Assembly (NCBI GenBank): GCA_905221605.1
Contig: CAJNDS010002435.1
Span: forward strand, 1,238,341-1,302,340
Direction: 5' to 3'
Source of the DNA: Symbiodinium natans
Taxonomy: Eukaryota > Sar > Dinophyceae > Suessiales > Symbiodiniaceae
Length of the DNA stretch: 64,000 nt
This document shows, piece by piece, positions 12,523 through 25,099 of the stretch. Within the stretch, counting starts at the first letter, position 1. Each line of letters starts with the position of its first letter. Under the pieces are notes generated by a model. It worked only from the letters and a program-made list of their open reading frames with translations, was not told the origin of the DNA and did no database searches. The translations under genes were made by a program, and so were the position numbers.

Positions 12523-13540
12523 GTGAAGCTTGTGGTTTTCGACTTCGATGAGACCCTCACGTTGATCACCTACATCATCGAGGATTGCAATTACACGGCC
12601 AAGAACCCAACAACTGCAAGCATCACAAAGTCTTGTGCCTGCAGTCCGAAGTTCGGCTTACGTGAACTGGAGCAAAGCTGCCTTCAGGGAATCTTGGAGC
12701 CTTGGGCCCCGCAGCGCCCCGTGCCCCACGTTGCCCCGCAGCTTCGGTGTTTTCCCTGCTTTGTTTCCACGTGCTCGTGATGTTCTTCCGCATACTGGCC
12801 CTGGAAGCCGCGAGGAAGGTGATACGCCGGAGATGCAGCCTCTTAGCGTACGATAACTGGCGGGAGAGGGACTCAGGAGCTTTGGGGTCCAGTCAGCTGG
12901 CCTTTCTTGAAGTGGGGATGCGTTTCAAGCATGTTTCGGTCAAGCAGATCCACCTCTTGCTTGTGCACTGTCTCTGAACCACCTCGGCAGACATGGCGCA
13001 TGTCGTGTTGCACTGGTGCCTGCGGCCACCTGAGGCGAGAAATTGTGAAGACGAACTTCCAGTCGCCATGGGTGAAAGGGCACTTCGTCCCAAGAGCAAA
13101 ACTAGCTATAACCAGTCTGTCTTGATGTCTTCCAGAAGACTCGGTTCGATCCCAAACTTGGGTCGGCAGCTCTTTAACGTGCAAAGAGTCTTCTCGCTGC
13201 TCTGCATGTGGAGACCATGAAACGCTCGGGAAGTGGGAGCACTTGCTGCCGAGGAGCCGCATCGCCAACCTCAAGAGTTCCTTGGTGACCAGGGACTAGC
13301 AGGGCTGTACTGTGGAATCACGTCTAAAAGATATTGGGATATGTGTGACTCTTGCCATGAAAAGCTTGCAGAAGAAGTAAACCCCCCCCCTGCGGGTGAG
13401 CCAATTAGCACGCGAGCAAAGCTTAGGGCAGTCAGACCCGGTCACCACTTAAGGTATGCTCTCCGAGCTGCGCTTCTCTCGCAATGGTTCACGGCGGGCT
13501 GTGACCGTACTTACGAGCCTGAGCTGCATTTTCCGGTCCA

Positions 13541-13574
<34 letters not shown>

Positions 13575-15494
13575 ATTTCGACTTCCAGGCTCGGGGGAGT
13601 TTGCTAGATGTGTCTCGAGAAGTGCCACGACAATGCGGTTTTTCACGACTGGTTCCGACAGTTTGAAGCTGAGGAAGAACAACGCCGGTGCAAACTCCGT
13701 CCTCACGCTGCTACGCGCAGCAGAACTCTCGGAGCATTCCGGCCAAAGCGAGAAGGTTGGGAGACCTCAATACAAGCACCCCGGCCCTCCCCCCCCCTTT
13801 TTTGCAAGCAACAGCTCTGACATCAGAAACTGTACCTGTGTGGTGTATGAGCAGGTATACGGAGTTCGAGTATAGGAGGCCAACAATACAGGAAATAGCA
13901 GCTTTTCCAACCGCCTCGGCCCGGAATGCTTGTGCAATGCCGGGAGATGCAGATGAATGAAGATGAGGTGTTTCGACGCCATCTGGGCCTTGCCCTCGCA
14001 TGCAGAGTTCTCTGGGATTTATCGAGAAGGTGGGCTCCAAGACAGTCCTTACAGTTCACTGCAATGTAAATGTCGCGTGCTTGTGCTTGAAACTACGGTC
14101 GTATATCGCAGTGTGTAGAGAGGGCGCAGCCTCCGAGTCAACCTCATGTCGGGCCCTCCTACAACTATGTCAATGCTTAGCTCGGTCAGAGGAGGTCGGC
14201 CAATCTTCTAAAGTTGGAACACGAACATCCTGGGCCTTTGTGAGGGTCCTTCAGGTGAGGAGTGGCCCCCGATCACTTTGTCTCTTCAGCACCCGAGCTG
14301 CACACAGACCGCCGCTTACAGTACATGGGATGCAGAAGTTCGTGCATGTCTCGGAGTTGCATCAGTTTGCATGGCCAAGTTCTGACACTCGAGCATCATA
14401 GACCCATGGAAGCTGCATAGAAGCTGCAAGCCAGCACTGTCTCAGGGATGTCACACACAAGGCCGACCTGCTGGGAGCTTAGACATTTGGGGAAGGTGGG
14501 TGGATCAATTTCTGGCAGTTTAAGTTCTACAAATTGCATGGGGTGTCGCAATCTATTACCAGCTCTGGCCCAACAGAAGCGTTGCATTTTCAAGTTCCGC
14601 AAGCCTTTTGAGCGGCTAAGATTGGCTTTAGTGGCACAGCGGCCGGCAGCATCTCGGCGGACGAAGCATCGGGATTTCGCGGCAGATTGTCGCGTCGGGA
14701 AAAGCATCGTGGTACACACACACACACACACCAACACACCCACGCGCGCACGCACACGCGCACGCGCACGCGCACGCGCACGCGCCCACCCAGGCAAGCA
14801 CGCACACGGCACACGCACGCACGCAGTATCTTGCGCTCAAGGCACGGGCAGGCACAGACACACGCATGTCTCACACTTGCAGTCTGCTTCCGAGCGGGCT
14901 ACAGCACAGAAATACACGGAGTCATCGGACTCCAAATATGCTGAAACAAGGACACACGGACATTGTAGAATTGGTAATTACTCAGGATTGGTAGTGTCAG
15001 AGGTTGTGTTATGCGATTCAACGAACATGCAGTGAATTCTCGGCTTAAGGGTAATCGCATGGAGGCGAAAATGTCAAGACCTTCAGTGCCACCGTACCAA
15101 AACATGCGAATGTACAAACCCTGACAAAGGACTTTCTGCCGCAGATTCGAGAGAAGCCTGACGAGTGGACGGACCGCGTACGGGGGTCTATTTCTAGTGG
15201 GCAGAAGGGTCCCTGGGCCCCTTGCAAAGAGTAGCCCCTGGAGAGCTACCCCATCATCCTGATGACCTGATGCCAGTCTTCCAAGTTGGGCACGTGTAAG
15301 GGACGTATGATGAAGTATGCTAACCCTTTGTTTCAGCTGCGTCGAAAGTGTCGTCGCGCGTGCAATTTCATGGCAACATTCTCCCTGTGCAGAACCTCGC
15401 CGACCTCATGCTCCAAGGCATCGTGTTGGTGGATGATCAGCGAGCAAACTTCCAGCGACTGGAGCGGCACAGAAGGGCGGAACTGATGCTTTAG
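12523..15494 (+). CDS. HAD-superfamily phosphatase-like protein, copy 1
   Basis: HAD hydrolases use an aspartate nucleophile in motif I (DxDxT), a Ser/Thr in motif II, a Lys in motif III and an acidic pair in motif IV. The exon at 12,523-12,594, after ccacag, carries VKLVVFDFDETLTLITYI, a textbook motif I. An exon near 13,035-13,105 reads NFQSPWVKGHFVPRAKL, similar to the region after motif I in relatives as I remember them. Near 13,655-13,745 comes LKLRKNNAGANSVLTLLRAA, which lines up with the motif II region of copy 2 (VLSKNESGA), though the motif Ser/Thr is Arg here. The exon 15,338-15,494 carries NLADLMLQGIVLVDDQRANF and ends with TAG; LVDD is motif IV. Motif III was not found. Substrate unknown. 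Exons in between are incomplete. Confidence 0.6.
14713..14828. repeat. (CA)n / (CGCA)n microsatellite
   Basis: A CA run passes into alternating cacg/gcgcac units over about 115 bp. It lies between exons of the first HAD gene, so it is probably intronic. The long frames reading through it are artefacts of the repeat. Confidence 0.9.
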
Positions 15495-15733
15495 GACTTG
15501 TTCACTGGCACTGGAAAGGAGAAGCAAGCGGTCGGGAGACAAATATGGTTTGCTTGTGTCACCCGACGCTTGTGACAACGAGAAGCCCCAAACCCTCAGA
15601 ATTGGAGAAGGAAAGGGTCCCCCAATGCCCCCCATGGAGTCCGAAGAAGTCACTATGGCGAACCGAAACCCTGAATTGCAAAACCTGAAGCGTCTTATGA
15701 ATTGTCAAGAGCCTGCTTCGCCTGTCCAATTTT

Positions 15734-16582
15734 GTGAAAAGTGTTGACTCCAGCAGCCTCGATATGCCTCGATCTCGGTTTAGGATTCCAGGCTTGTTCC
15801 CGAACTCCGAATTACGCACATTCCGCCAATGCCTGCTTCCCGAAAAGTGCAGCAGAGCCAAAACAGCGCGAGCTGATGACGTCACACCTGCCTGTGCAAC
15901 CTCTGAGGAGTCCGTCAGGCGCGCAGGTGCTTCGCTTCTGCAAGGCCGGATGCATGAGAGCATTCCTTCTCCACGTTTCGCTTTGCCTTGCTTTGCTGAC
16001 GGCAGGTGGCACGCTACGATGCCTTCTACAGAAATCTTGGATTTGCTGCTCGACGCTCCAGCATCAAGTTGGGCCTTTAATTTACCCTCAAACTCGGGCA
16101 CTTGGCCTACTGCCATTGCGACTCCTCGGCCTGGCACAAATATGAAGCAATTACAGTATGTTACAGTATGTTACAGTATTGGCTCGGCGCCTCCGTCTAT
16201 GTCTCAGGTCAAGAACATGGGAGGCATCGGTGCGCACTGCATCGAAGACTTTCGCACGCTGCAAATGTTCGTGGAGGCCCCTTCCATGTACAAGGACACC
16301 CATGCAGCGAAATGCTTGCGCATGCTGCATACTGCACACGCGCACCTTCACATCGTGCTCCAGATGTTCATTGATGTTCGTGACATGCCTCACGCATCAT
16401 CAGGAGTCACGAGGTCACGAGGTCCCCATGCATTTCCCCCGAAAGAGCACAAGGAGACGTTCAAGCTTCACTGCGTGGAGAAGTGCTTTCCAGACCACGG
16501 AATCTTGCTTGCACTTCGGGTGCTCAAACTTCCCCTGAAAATAAGGGATGATGCTCAGCTGCGAGCGCGATCCAAAGTCTGA
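15734..16582. other. ambiguous stretch with long frames on both strands
   Basis: A 282-residue + frame fills this stretch, and a 192-residue minus frame overlaps its left part (15,559-16,137). Part of the + frame looks protein-like (STEILDLLLDAPASSWAF). A different + frame at 15,952-16,010 gives MRAFLLHVSLCLALLTAGG, which would serve as a signal peptide. The minus frame also has a plausible stretch (PEFEGKLKAQLDAGASSSK). These readings exclude each other, and no homology is recognised. The stretch lies between the two HAD copies and could hold the 5' exons of copy 2. Confidence 0.3.
16155..16180. repeat. 10-bp tandem repeat, about three copies
   Basis: The unit ttacagtatg is repeated head to tail and ends in a variant, ttacagtatt. 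It is a local tandem slip product with no evident function. Confidence 0.8.
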
Positions 16583-16604
16583 AAGTTGTCAAAAGCTCCG
16601 ACAG

Positions 16605-19590
16605 GTGTGAGGCGACCCGTAGAGATTGTGCTCTTCGATTTCGATGAGACTCTGACCTTGGCGACATTCATGCAGCCCAACTGCAGGTGAAGAATTTGTG
16701 CACGGGGGCTCAATGTGCGTTTATGAATAGCATGCCATCTTGCTTTCACATTTTTTCTGGTCGACTGCGTTAATGTGGGCGTAACACAGGCAGGCAGTGT
16801 AGACCAATCTAGGCGGTCTGCATTGTGCCCGCCATCAGGCCTTCAATGAGCTCCTTCTCACGTGTCGACTGGGATCCTGGCGAATTGTCAGGGACGGCAG
16901 CTTGGCATTTTGTGTCTGCTGGCGATAGGCGACAGGTTTTTAGGCTGGGTTTAAGGATAGGACATGACAAGGCCTAGGTCTTCGGAACTTGTTGCAGTGC
17001 TGTTGACACAAGAGGGATTCCATCACGGGGCTTTTCTTCACCATTTGCAAGCCTTTCAGCCTCGGCTAAGGACTGGAGCGCTGAGGAGCTGGTGCTCTAC
17101 AGCTTCGAGTCGCCTTTCTCGGAGGGCTGCAGCTGCCTGGTCTGCGCTATTTTGCATCCAGGGTGGCCCTTCTCATCTGGATCTTAGTGAATTCTGCTAC
17201 CAAAAAAAACTGATTCTTGGAAGCCCAAAGGACTGGCGCTGTTGAGGGCCATGCTCCAGGACTGCTGCCGGGCCGGGAGCCTTCTTGCCCTCCACAACTT
17301 GACAAACTCTCGTGGCCAGTAATGAGAAACTGCATGCAAGCGCAAGCATCCCAGAGCGTCAAGGTGCAGGGTTGGAAGTTCTTGGAAACAGGGTGCAACT
17401 ATGGGGCAGCGCCTCATGAGCGTTAGCATTCAATTCAGACTGTGTACCATTTGCCGATGGCCCTTCCCATCCGGCCCGGACTCCCGTTCGTTGCACCTTC
17501 ATGGGTTGCCCGTCCTTTCAGTGGCGCCGACGTCCATTGTCATAATTCCTTATGTTGCCTGGTCCTCCGTGCTGGTATGGTACATGAACTTGATTGCAGC
17601 CTCGGGTGGTGGAGTGGGCGTGCAGCTGAACAGCTTGTTCATCGGTACTGTGCCGTTGATCTTTGCGACCTGCTGTGCGTGCACCAAACCACGCCCAGAA
17701 GTGAGGAAGCAGCACAGCAGTTGATAATGCAAAGGAAGTGAGTCGAGACTGATCGTAGTGCAAACTCTGGGCAGGCGCATGCCCTGTTTTCAGGATTAAT
17801 CCCAAGCCCTCGCCTCTAAAACTTAAAACTTAAGCCCTCCCAACACCCGCCTGGACCCCCGTCCGGACCCGCGTGGCTTTACTGTTCATCCACGCCGTAC
17901 CGTGTTGGCAAAAGCTTGAACCTGTCCGGATTTGCAGCCTCCCACAAATCGGCGCGGGCCACAGCCATTGCAAGAACATGTTGGCCCGTGCCATCCCTCG
18001 GAGCCTGTGCTATCGCACTGAGCTCGCCTTCAGAGCAGGAGGTGAAGGCCATCGAGGCTTTGTTTGCCAGGCTACCAGCGGAAGTATTTCACAGTCCCGG
18101 TGCTGCGCGATCACCCGAGGGTTGCTGAGCATGGCATAGCCGAAATCACACTCCACACCTTGCCGGTGCTGGTTTGTCAGAGCATCAGAATAAATACCTG
18201 AGAGCTGCATTTGGAAAGACCTAACTTGACATCGAGACTTGAAAGGTCTGCCAACGGTTTGCCTTCAAGTTTGCTTCCTACTTTTTTGCACTGCACCTTC
18301 AGAGGATATCTCCAAGCGGCACATCTTGGCCGTGCTCTCGAAAAATGAGAGCGGTGCGGCCGCGGCCGCAAACTCAGTCCAGAGTGGAGAATCTGAGAAG
18401 TGTCGGGATGGGTTTTTTAAGGAAGCCGTATTGGCCGACTATACGCCAGGTGGCCAATAAAGACAGCAGTGATGTTCGGCACACTGGCACCTCAATGCCT
18501 GGGCTGGCAAGCGAACCGCCATCTTGTAATTGTGTACCTCTGCTGTCGGCTTCTGAATTGCTGTCTATGCGATTCTACGCGTAACATGAGGTCTTGAACC
18601 TGCTGAAACTGGCGGGTCTTGCAAAATACTTCAGTGCCATTTGGACTACGCCTTACCGGTCGTCGCTTGGCCCAACACGGACAAATCAGAGTCTCAGAGC
18701 GTTTTTTACCATTGAGCCGCAATGTCATTACTGGTCATTACATGTCATTTGTGGTGTGGAAGATTTGGTCGGCTCGAGCCTTGAGAAACACTGCAGGCTC
18801 GTTCCTTGCGCCGTGTACCAAGCTTCACCTGGACAGTGGGAGGTGTTTGAGCCCCCATTGATGGACATCCAGGATCACCAGACGGCTGCTTTACGCGACA
18901 TTACACGACATTGTTGAGAGGGTATGGAAGCGTTTTGGTGAAACGAAAGTCATTTTTTTCGGCATGCCTTGTCGAGAGCATGTCGATCCACAAGATGCTG
19001 CCACTAAGGAGGTGCTGTACCACATAGCCACTTGCCTGTTAGCTAGTTCTCGGCACCTTGCTTTGCTGGACAGATGCGGGCATGCCTTGTCACATGAACT
19101 TGCCGGTGACCGGTGCGGCTCCATGACTTGGATATGAATGTGGAGTCAACATCGGTAGAAGAGGGCAACACAAAGCTCCGGAATCTCATGCGTTGGGTAT
19201 CCTTGCTTTGTGTTGAAGATAAGGTGGAGCACACCGACAAGTGGTTCCCCCAAATTGGGCTGAAGCAGGATGCGCCGTTTGATTTTGCGCATCAACCAGC
19301 CCATAGATCTCTGCAACGCCAGGACCGCTACATACGGCTGCAGCCGCTGTCGCCTGAATCGGTGCTCGGGCCTGCATGTTACACTGTGTCACCGGCAGCG
19401 CGCCTGTACAGTCACACAGCACCGTTTAGAGCACGTTTCTTTGGTCCAGCTTGTGCTGTACCCATGTGCCCGGTCATACTGTCAGGGGGAGGAATTTGTT
19501 GCAAAGGCTCGGAGTCCCCTGACAGATGAGGTCATCCTCGTAGACGACGAGCGTGAAAATCTGCAGAGCCCACTTGGAAAGCAGGCGCTG
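16605..19590 (+). CDS. HAD-superfamily phosphatase-like protein, copy 2
   Basis: Six exons can be ordered. 16,605-16,687 (cgacag before, gtgaag after) has motif I, VEIVLFDFDETLTLATFM. 18,302-18,370 has motif II, ISKRHILAVLSKNESGAAAA. 18,591-18,659 follows with VLNLLKLAGLAKYFSAIWTT. About 18,810-18,905 reads YQASPGQWEVFEPPLMDIQD, then HQTAALRDI, the place where a motif III Lys would be expected but Gln stands. About 19,195-19,265 has VEDKVEHTDKWFPQIGLKQ. 19,525-19,590 has motif IV, DEVILVDDERENLQSPLGK. The order agrees with the HAD fold. Together with copy 1 it forms a tandem pair about 4.1 kb apart at motif I. The exon between motifs I and II is not identified, and the 3' end is unclear. Confidence 0.65.
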
Positions 19591-19734
19591 CGCTATTGTG
19601 CCTTGGCATTCCTTGCTCATCTCAGCGCCTGCCATAGGAGCAGGGGACGGAGTAGGCGTGCATGGCATTGTGGGTTTAGGCAATTGACTTACAGCGTCGG
19701 CGTAGAGCTCACGGGTTGGCTGCAGGGTGAAGGC

Positions 19735-19752
19735 ACACACACACAGAGCCAC

Positions 19753-19789
<37 letters not shown>

Positions 19790-19855
19790 CTTAAATAGTT
19801 GTAGATAAATTAAAACAAAAAATATATATAGATATATATATATATATATATATAT
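19735..19855. repeat. (CGCA)n and (TA)n microsatellites
   Basis: A CA and CGCA array (19,735-19,790) is followed 30 bp later by a TA run (about 19,825-19,855). They lie just downstream of the motif IV exon of the second HAD copy. Confidence 0.9.
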
Positions 19856-20021
19856 TGTACATACCGCTTCGCAGAGCCTGTGAGGCAAAGTGGCCCGGTA
19901 TGATGAAGTCTACCGAAGCTGCGGCCCGCTGAACCAGTTGGGCGGCATCGGTGCACACAGCAGCCTGCCAAGAGCTGCGGTTCGGGACTAGGTACCATGT
20001 TTCCAGTCCCGCTGCGATCTC

Positions 20022-21700
20022 AGGCGAGGAAGACTTCGAGACTCTCAGGGCGTTCATCGCCGAGCCCTGGGCCTTCCAGGCACGCTGTGTGCTCGCCATA
20101 CTCGCCCCGAGACACTGTAAAGATCTGGGAGGCCTTGGCCTAGACCAGAGCAAGAAAAAATGACCACTCACGGCTCACAGCTCCTCAGCGCAGCGTAGAG
20201 TAAAGACTTCTCTGGACGGCTAGGAGCCGAGATTTGAGAAGGAGCAGGGTGAGGAGGTGGCCGACCCTCAGCTGGAGTTGCTTGCAGTTTCTGTGTACCA
20301 GTAGACTCTGTTTGCGAACATCCGCATTACCGTCCCACAACGTTACGAGCACGACCACGCACGTCTGCACTTCACTGGCTTGAGAGTGGAACCGTGAATC
20401 CACAAGCCTCTCTGAATCGCAGCTTGTTGTGGTGAGGTCACTGCACCCGATGCATCGAGAATGTCCAGTCGCTCCGAGGCTGCGCTGTTTAGGGTTGCTG
20501 CAAGTCCCCCCGTATCCCTTGGTGATATCATATCAGATCCTCCTGAGCAAATCTCCCAAAACCCTCAACCGTGGAATTTGACAATGAGGGCTGCCTGGTT
20601 TCCGGGGCAAATGAGCCAGTGCTGAACAGAGATGGGAGAGATCTGCTGGCAGAAAGGATGTTGGTGGGGCTGCATGGAAGCAATGGGTGAGCAGTGACGA
20701 TCCATGCTGTCGGTGCCGAGAACGGATTCTGCCAGAGTGAGCCAACAGTGACGGAGAATGAAGTGGGCGCCAATAGGAGGTGACTCCCATGGGGATGGGG
20801 TTTACAGTCTTACTGATTTAATGCTAGAGGATGCATGTTGAAAACCCCTCCTCTGTCCAGAGCCTGCAAACCAGCTATGATGTGTACTGAGAGCGGGCAA
20901 ACAAATGTGTAGTGGACATGGTACGTATCCTGTAAGTACTGAGCAACTGAAGGTATGACCAAGCGCCACAAGTATCACAGGGGCCCAAATTGGCTTCACC
21001 GAGAGACCCTGAGACACAGTGTGCCTCGCCTGGCCCGTCCGAGCGTGAGCGACAAAACCTTATAAACCATTCAATCTAAACCCATTTCCGTAAATTTGAT
21101 CCCGTATGCTGTTTTGGCTATGTAGCGCATCACGGTTCAGAAGTTTGACGTCCTGGACAACAATTGCAACCCCAGATTATCAAGTCATTCCATGAATTGC
21201 GGAGCGCGGTCTTGTGCACGACTGTCCAAGATACCGACCCCTCAGTCTCATTTGCTGGGGATCTGTGTCAGATATCCCGGTCAGTAGAGCCTCAATCCAA
21301 TCCCACATGAGGTCCTACCCTCCAAGTCCTGCAACTGACAGCGACCAGGAGCTGCGGAAATTGCCTCGATCCCGGATGTCGCGCTCGAACTCTTCGCCAT
21401 TGCTCCTAGACCAGGAAGGCTTTGGGTGCGCAAGCCAAAGCCCCTTCCACACAACATAATTTACGGTTGTTAGGGGGCTGGGTTCTGAGGCTTTGGCGCG
21501 TTCAAACCGTCGCTCAGGAAATCTCATGAACGTGTAGCCCCGGCTTCATGTTCCCAGATACACCAGGAGCTGCTCACCGTTTTCCGCCCTGCTGTTGAAG
21601 CACAGATTTCGCGATGCTGTGCTGCCTGTGCCAACACTGCGCAATTTCTCGAAAGACGGTTGTCATTTTCTTGGCAATTATCAGATCGGGAGTTGCAAGT
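20022..21700 (+). CDS. group of unassigned exon candidates
   Basis: Four + strand frames look like exons: about 20,022-20,110 (GEEDFETLRAFIAEPWAFQA, after ctcag); about 20,222-20,303 (EPRFEKEQGEEVADPQLELL); about 20,570-20,690 (VEFDNEGCLVSGANEPVLNR, then DGRDLLAERMLVGLHG and a stop); and 21,568-21,700 after acaccag (QELLTVFRPAVEAQISRC, then FLERRLSFSWQLSDREL). Acidic and hydrophobic residues alternate as in folded proteins. Families are not recognised, and it is not clear whether they continue the second HAD gene or start another. The overlapping minus frame at 19,791-20,171 is judged a shadow. Confidence 0.35.
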
Positions 21701-22934
21701 TTCCGGTGCTGAGAGAGAGAGAGAGAGAGCAAGCTCTGCCGCAAGAGCGCACACATCTCTCTAGGCTACGAGATGCCCCCCGATTGCCGGGGCTGTCCCG
21801 GAGCCACAGCTTCTGCAGCCCGGTCAAAATTGATCGAATCTGTGGGAGATTCTGAGTCTTATTCTTAGTAGTTTTACTAGGCTCAGTAGTCTTCGTCTAT
21901 TGCTTGCCGATTCGCAAGGAAAAACCGCGATCTTCTTGAACCGCTTCATCCATAACAGTCCCCAAACGGATGGCTATCCACTTTGACATGCTATTGCATC
22001 ATTGTGCAGTTCAGAAGTGCATCAAGAAGCTATGGCCTCCGCTGTAAAGGCATCATTTCGCTGTGTCTCCGTCGAGCGTAGCAGGGTAGACTTTTCGGGC
22101 GCGTGTTTTGGGCAGTACAAGTACCAGTCGATGCGAGAGGTTGAAAGAGTGTTGAAAGCAGGGGATGCTGAGGCTCTTCTCCACACCGCGACATTGCCGA
22201 TCCTGACTGCCATACGCCGGAATTCAGTCTGACCGGCATAGATTGATTTGGTGGTGTAGCCATGCCACGAGAACCTCAGGGTTCGGCACATGATGGGCCA
22301 TTGCCCATCAATTTGCCAGTGCCCGTTTAAAGGCACCGTTGCTTTCAAGCGCAGAAGGAAAATTGAGGATGCTGGCGGGTGGAGTGCTGGCCTACTGGCA
22401 TATGCTTGCATCCTGGGATGAAGGGCCACAGCAGAAAACAGTTGCGATTCCCACGGCGTTTGGGAGATTGAACTGACAAGGGAGCAAACGGCACAAGAGC
22501 CAGTGTGTAGCTTTCCAGAAACATTACTTGCAGGCAACCTAAAGCTCCCCACCTTCCTTCCGACGTACACCATACACAGCCTTACTTTCACGCTTCACAC
22601 TCATGGTGCATACAACGGCCCACCGCGTGCACTGTAACCGCAAGACTAGCCCTGCGCGCGCAAGTCGAAGTCGCAATGTGCTTCTGCTTGGATCGGGTCA
22701 CTTTGATCACAAGAACCGCTGCGCCACAGGACCTTTAGTATCGGTTTCGGCAACCTGTGCAGGATCTGCTTTACAGATCGTGTGGCATGTGTGGCATAGC
22801 ATCTGCAGAAAAGAAGGGTCATAGTCAAAAGGGGCTGAGCAGGTGGTGCAGCCTGCTTGGGGAGATTCTAAGCAGGACACGCGGCGCGATCGCCGGGAGA
22901 AGCTGTCACCAGGCGTGGCAAAGAAGTGCTTTTG

Positions 22935-23335
22935 AGCTTTTTCCAGGGTGCGGTGTTGAGGCATTCAAGGCTCGTGCTCCAATCTGCAACGCTGCAACAT
23001 ATCGCAACTCTGGGCGCTGGAGGTGCAAGGCGGCACGATCTTGCCGTTCTGGCTTTGCGCACTGTCTTGCGACACTGGGCCACCACTGGAGAGGTACCGC
23101 ATAGGCCCGGCCATGATCAGCTCCTGCTGTTTTCACAGCTTGATGGTTGTGACAATGAAAGGTAAAGCCGTAGACGGTTGATTTTCCAGGTTATGACTTA
23201 GAGTGGCCCTGAAATGATCGTCCGTCTTGAGCCCGATGCCTCAGACTCAGAGGCGTTGCTGCTTGCGCCTGGCCAGTGTGGTAACGGCTACGCGGCCGCA
23301 GCTCTCATGGGCACCGCCAGAGGCTCACAGTAAAA
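22935..23335 (+). CDS. two exon candidates of an unknown gene
   Basis: The first exon lies between ttttccag and a donor at gagag|gtaccg (about 22,947-23,092). It reads RLVLQSATLQHIATLGAGGA, then LAVLALRTVLRHWATTG. The second, after ttag at about 23,205, encodes MIVRLEPDASDSEALLLAPG and ends in GTARGSQ-stop at about 23,333. Both have good acceptor context and globular composition. The family is not recognised. The second is probably a terminal exon. Confidence 0.4.
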
Positions 23336-23339
23336 CGCC

Positions 23340-24640
23340 GAGCTTCCTGGTGCTGAATCAAGCTCAAGCCCGACTCAAACATGTTTAAAAGATCTTGAGA
23401 ATTTCGTCCAATTGCCGGGCCACGACCTTCTTTAGTCACTCACTAGAGTCCCTATATCATATATCCCTTTGGACCATGGAACGGCGGTTCGAAAGCACGA
23501 GACAGCGGGGAGTACCTGTAGCGGAAGAAGCACAGAGAAACACTTCCGAAGTCTTCAGTCAGTTACTCTGCTCTTCAGCTGTTTCGTCATAGACTCATAG
23601 ACCACAGTCTCGAAACCTTGCCCGGGAGGCTTTCGCCGCATCCATCCCCGGCCTTCGCCCAGCCCTGCAGACTGCACTGGGCGCCGAGGCACGGCTCAAT
23701 CAGCCGCTGGGCACAGCGGAAAAAAACCCACGATTTGCGACTCAAGCCTTTTCAAAACGAATCCCGGTATTTTGTGCAAGGGTGCTAGGCTAGACGACTA
23801 GAGTACCAGAAGTGGTTATAGTAGGACATGCCGATTCTTGAAACTGGTTCGTTGTCAGCTTTCTATGTGGATTGTCTGGATTTTGCAGGTTGACGTTAGC
23901 AAGCGGGGCATGTGCAGCTGAAAGTGCTGCCGCCAATGTTTTTGAGTGTCTTTGGCAATTGTGTGTGTGTGAGTGTCGCGGTACTTCTCGAATGGTACTG
24001 CCGAGAAAAGGTGGTAAGTGAGGCCGAATATCCAGACTCGGGGGATCTCGGGGGTTTGCACGCCCTACTGTAAGCCTTTGTGAACCTTGAGACCTTAAAT
24101 CGCCGAGGGCCGAGGCCCTCTCTTTGCTTCATGCTGCAATCTTGGAAGCGTGGACCGAGCATCGTGAAGCCTAGAATCCCTCAACCCTGCATTTGCCCGA
24201 CCGACACTTCTTCTAAACCCTGGACACAAGCCTTCATCGCGTGACATATCCCCACAGCACCCCACAAAGGCGGTATTGCAGCCCATCCGAAACACCAAGA
24301 TATACCAAGATTCCCAACCCGGTGTTTGGCTGTTGTTGGGTTGACCACCGTCGGGGTTGCCGCCTCTCCGGACTGTATTGCCGTGTGCAAGGGTTGCGCT
24401 GGGCTTACGCTGCCTAGGCAAACGGAAGCCTAGTGATTGCATTGCATTTCTGTGAGGAAAACTCGCGAATACTTGCATTGCAGCATCTTGCAGCCAAGGT
24501 TGTTGCATGAAGCCGTTCGCCGGAAGGACCTCGACGGCACTCGACAGGCACAACCTGAGATGTTCCTCTTTGCGTTGATCCTTTTGTTTCCCCGCTAAAG
24601 TCTTTGGCGCTCAGCTGGGTGGCTTACACCATGTTTTCTT
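23340..24640. other. no supported gene
   Basis: I see no motif-bearing exon here. A short GT run lies at about 23,960. The 152-residue minus frame at 24,095-24,553 has no recognisable motif and is probably chance. Confidence 0.35.
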
Positions 24641-24654
24641 GCCCGTGTTGGGAG

Positions 24655-25088
24655 GCACTGGATTTCGGGGCGGACGTGACGAGCAGAGATCCATTCGGTT
24701 GGACTGCGCTTCATATCGCGGCCAGCAAAGGCAAGACACTCGACTCCCCACTTCCCGACTTTCTGTTCGCGCAGGAATTGTTGAGAGTTGAGAGGCCGGT
24801 CATTCCCGCCATGGTGTCTCCTTGAGAGGTGCGGTCGAGATTTGCGCCTTGCTGCTGCGCTCGGGAGCGAGGGTGACAGACGCATGTCGTGTTTCTGTCT
24901 GGCCTGGCCAAAGCTTCACTCCCATTGACATTGCCGCACGAAGCATTCGCAGCTCGTCCCACTTAGAACTATGGAGGGAAGCTTTGTTCCACCAGAGCCG
25001 CAAGCAAAGAACCATCGACGCAGGGCAGCAACAGGTCCTGAGCCTGCTTTTGACACATGGCAGGACAGAAGCCAGGCAAGCAGGATAG
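24655..25088 (+). CDS. ankyrin-repeat protein fragment
   Basis: Ankyrin repeats are about 33-residue helix-loop-helix units used for protein binding. The exon at about 24,655-24,735 reads LDFGADVTSRDPFGWTALHI, then AASKGK. It has the G-A-D-V, the D-x-x-G-W-T-A-L-H-I-A-A and the following Gly expected of consecutive repeats. A second exon from about 24,828 continues with VEICALLLRSGARVTDA, and a third with TPIDIAARSIRSSSHLELW, all in ankyrin register. The last frame ends QVLSLLLTHGRTEARQAG-stop at 25,087. Flanking exons and any partner domain were not identified. The partner protein is unknown. Confidence 0.7.
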
Positions 25089-25099
25089 CAGTTACTCTT

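Noticed and set aside
13130-13165. ggttcgatccc as a tRNA T-arm
   Set aside because: No matching acceptor, D-arm or anticodon stem in the 70 bases upstream.
15559-16137. 192-codon minus-strand ORF
   Set aside because: No motif, overlaps equally long + frames, and no other minus-strand gene is supported here; left as ambiguous stretch.
19791-20171. Minus-strand frame with VDFIIPGHF, resembling a metallo-beta-lactamase fold signature
   Set aside because: The HxHxDH motif is absent, the frame ends in a TA repeat, and the + frame (GEEDFETLRAFIAEPWAF) fits the uniform gene orientation better.
21108-21126. gttttggctatg as a relict spliced leader
   Set aside because: Match too short and not followed by a coding frame.
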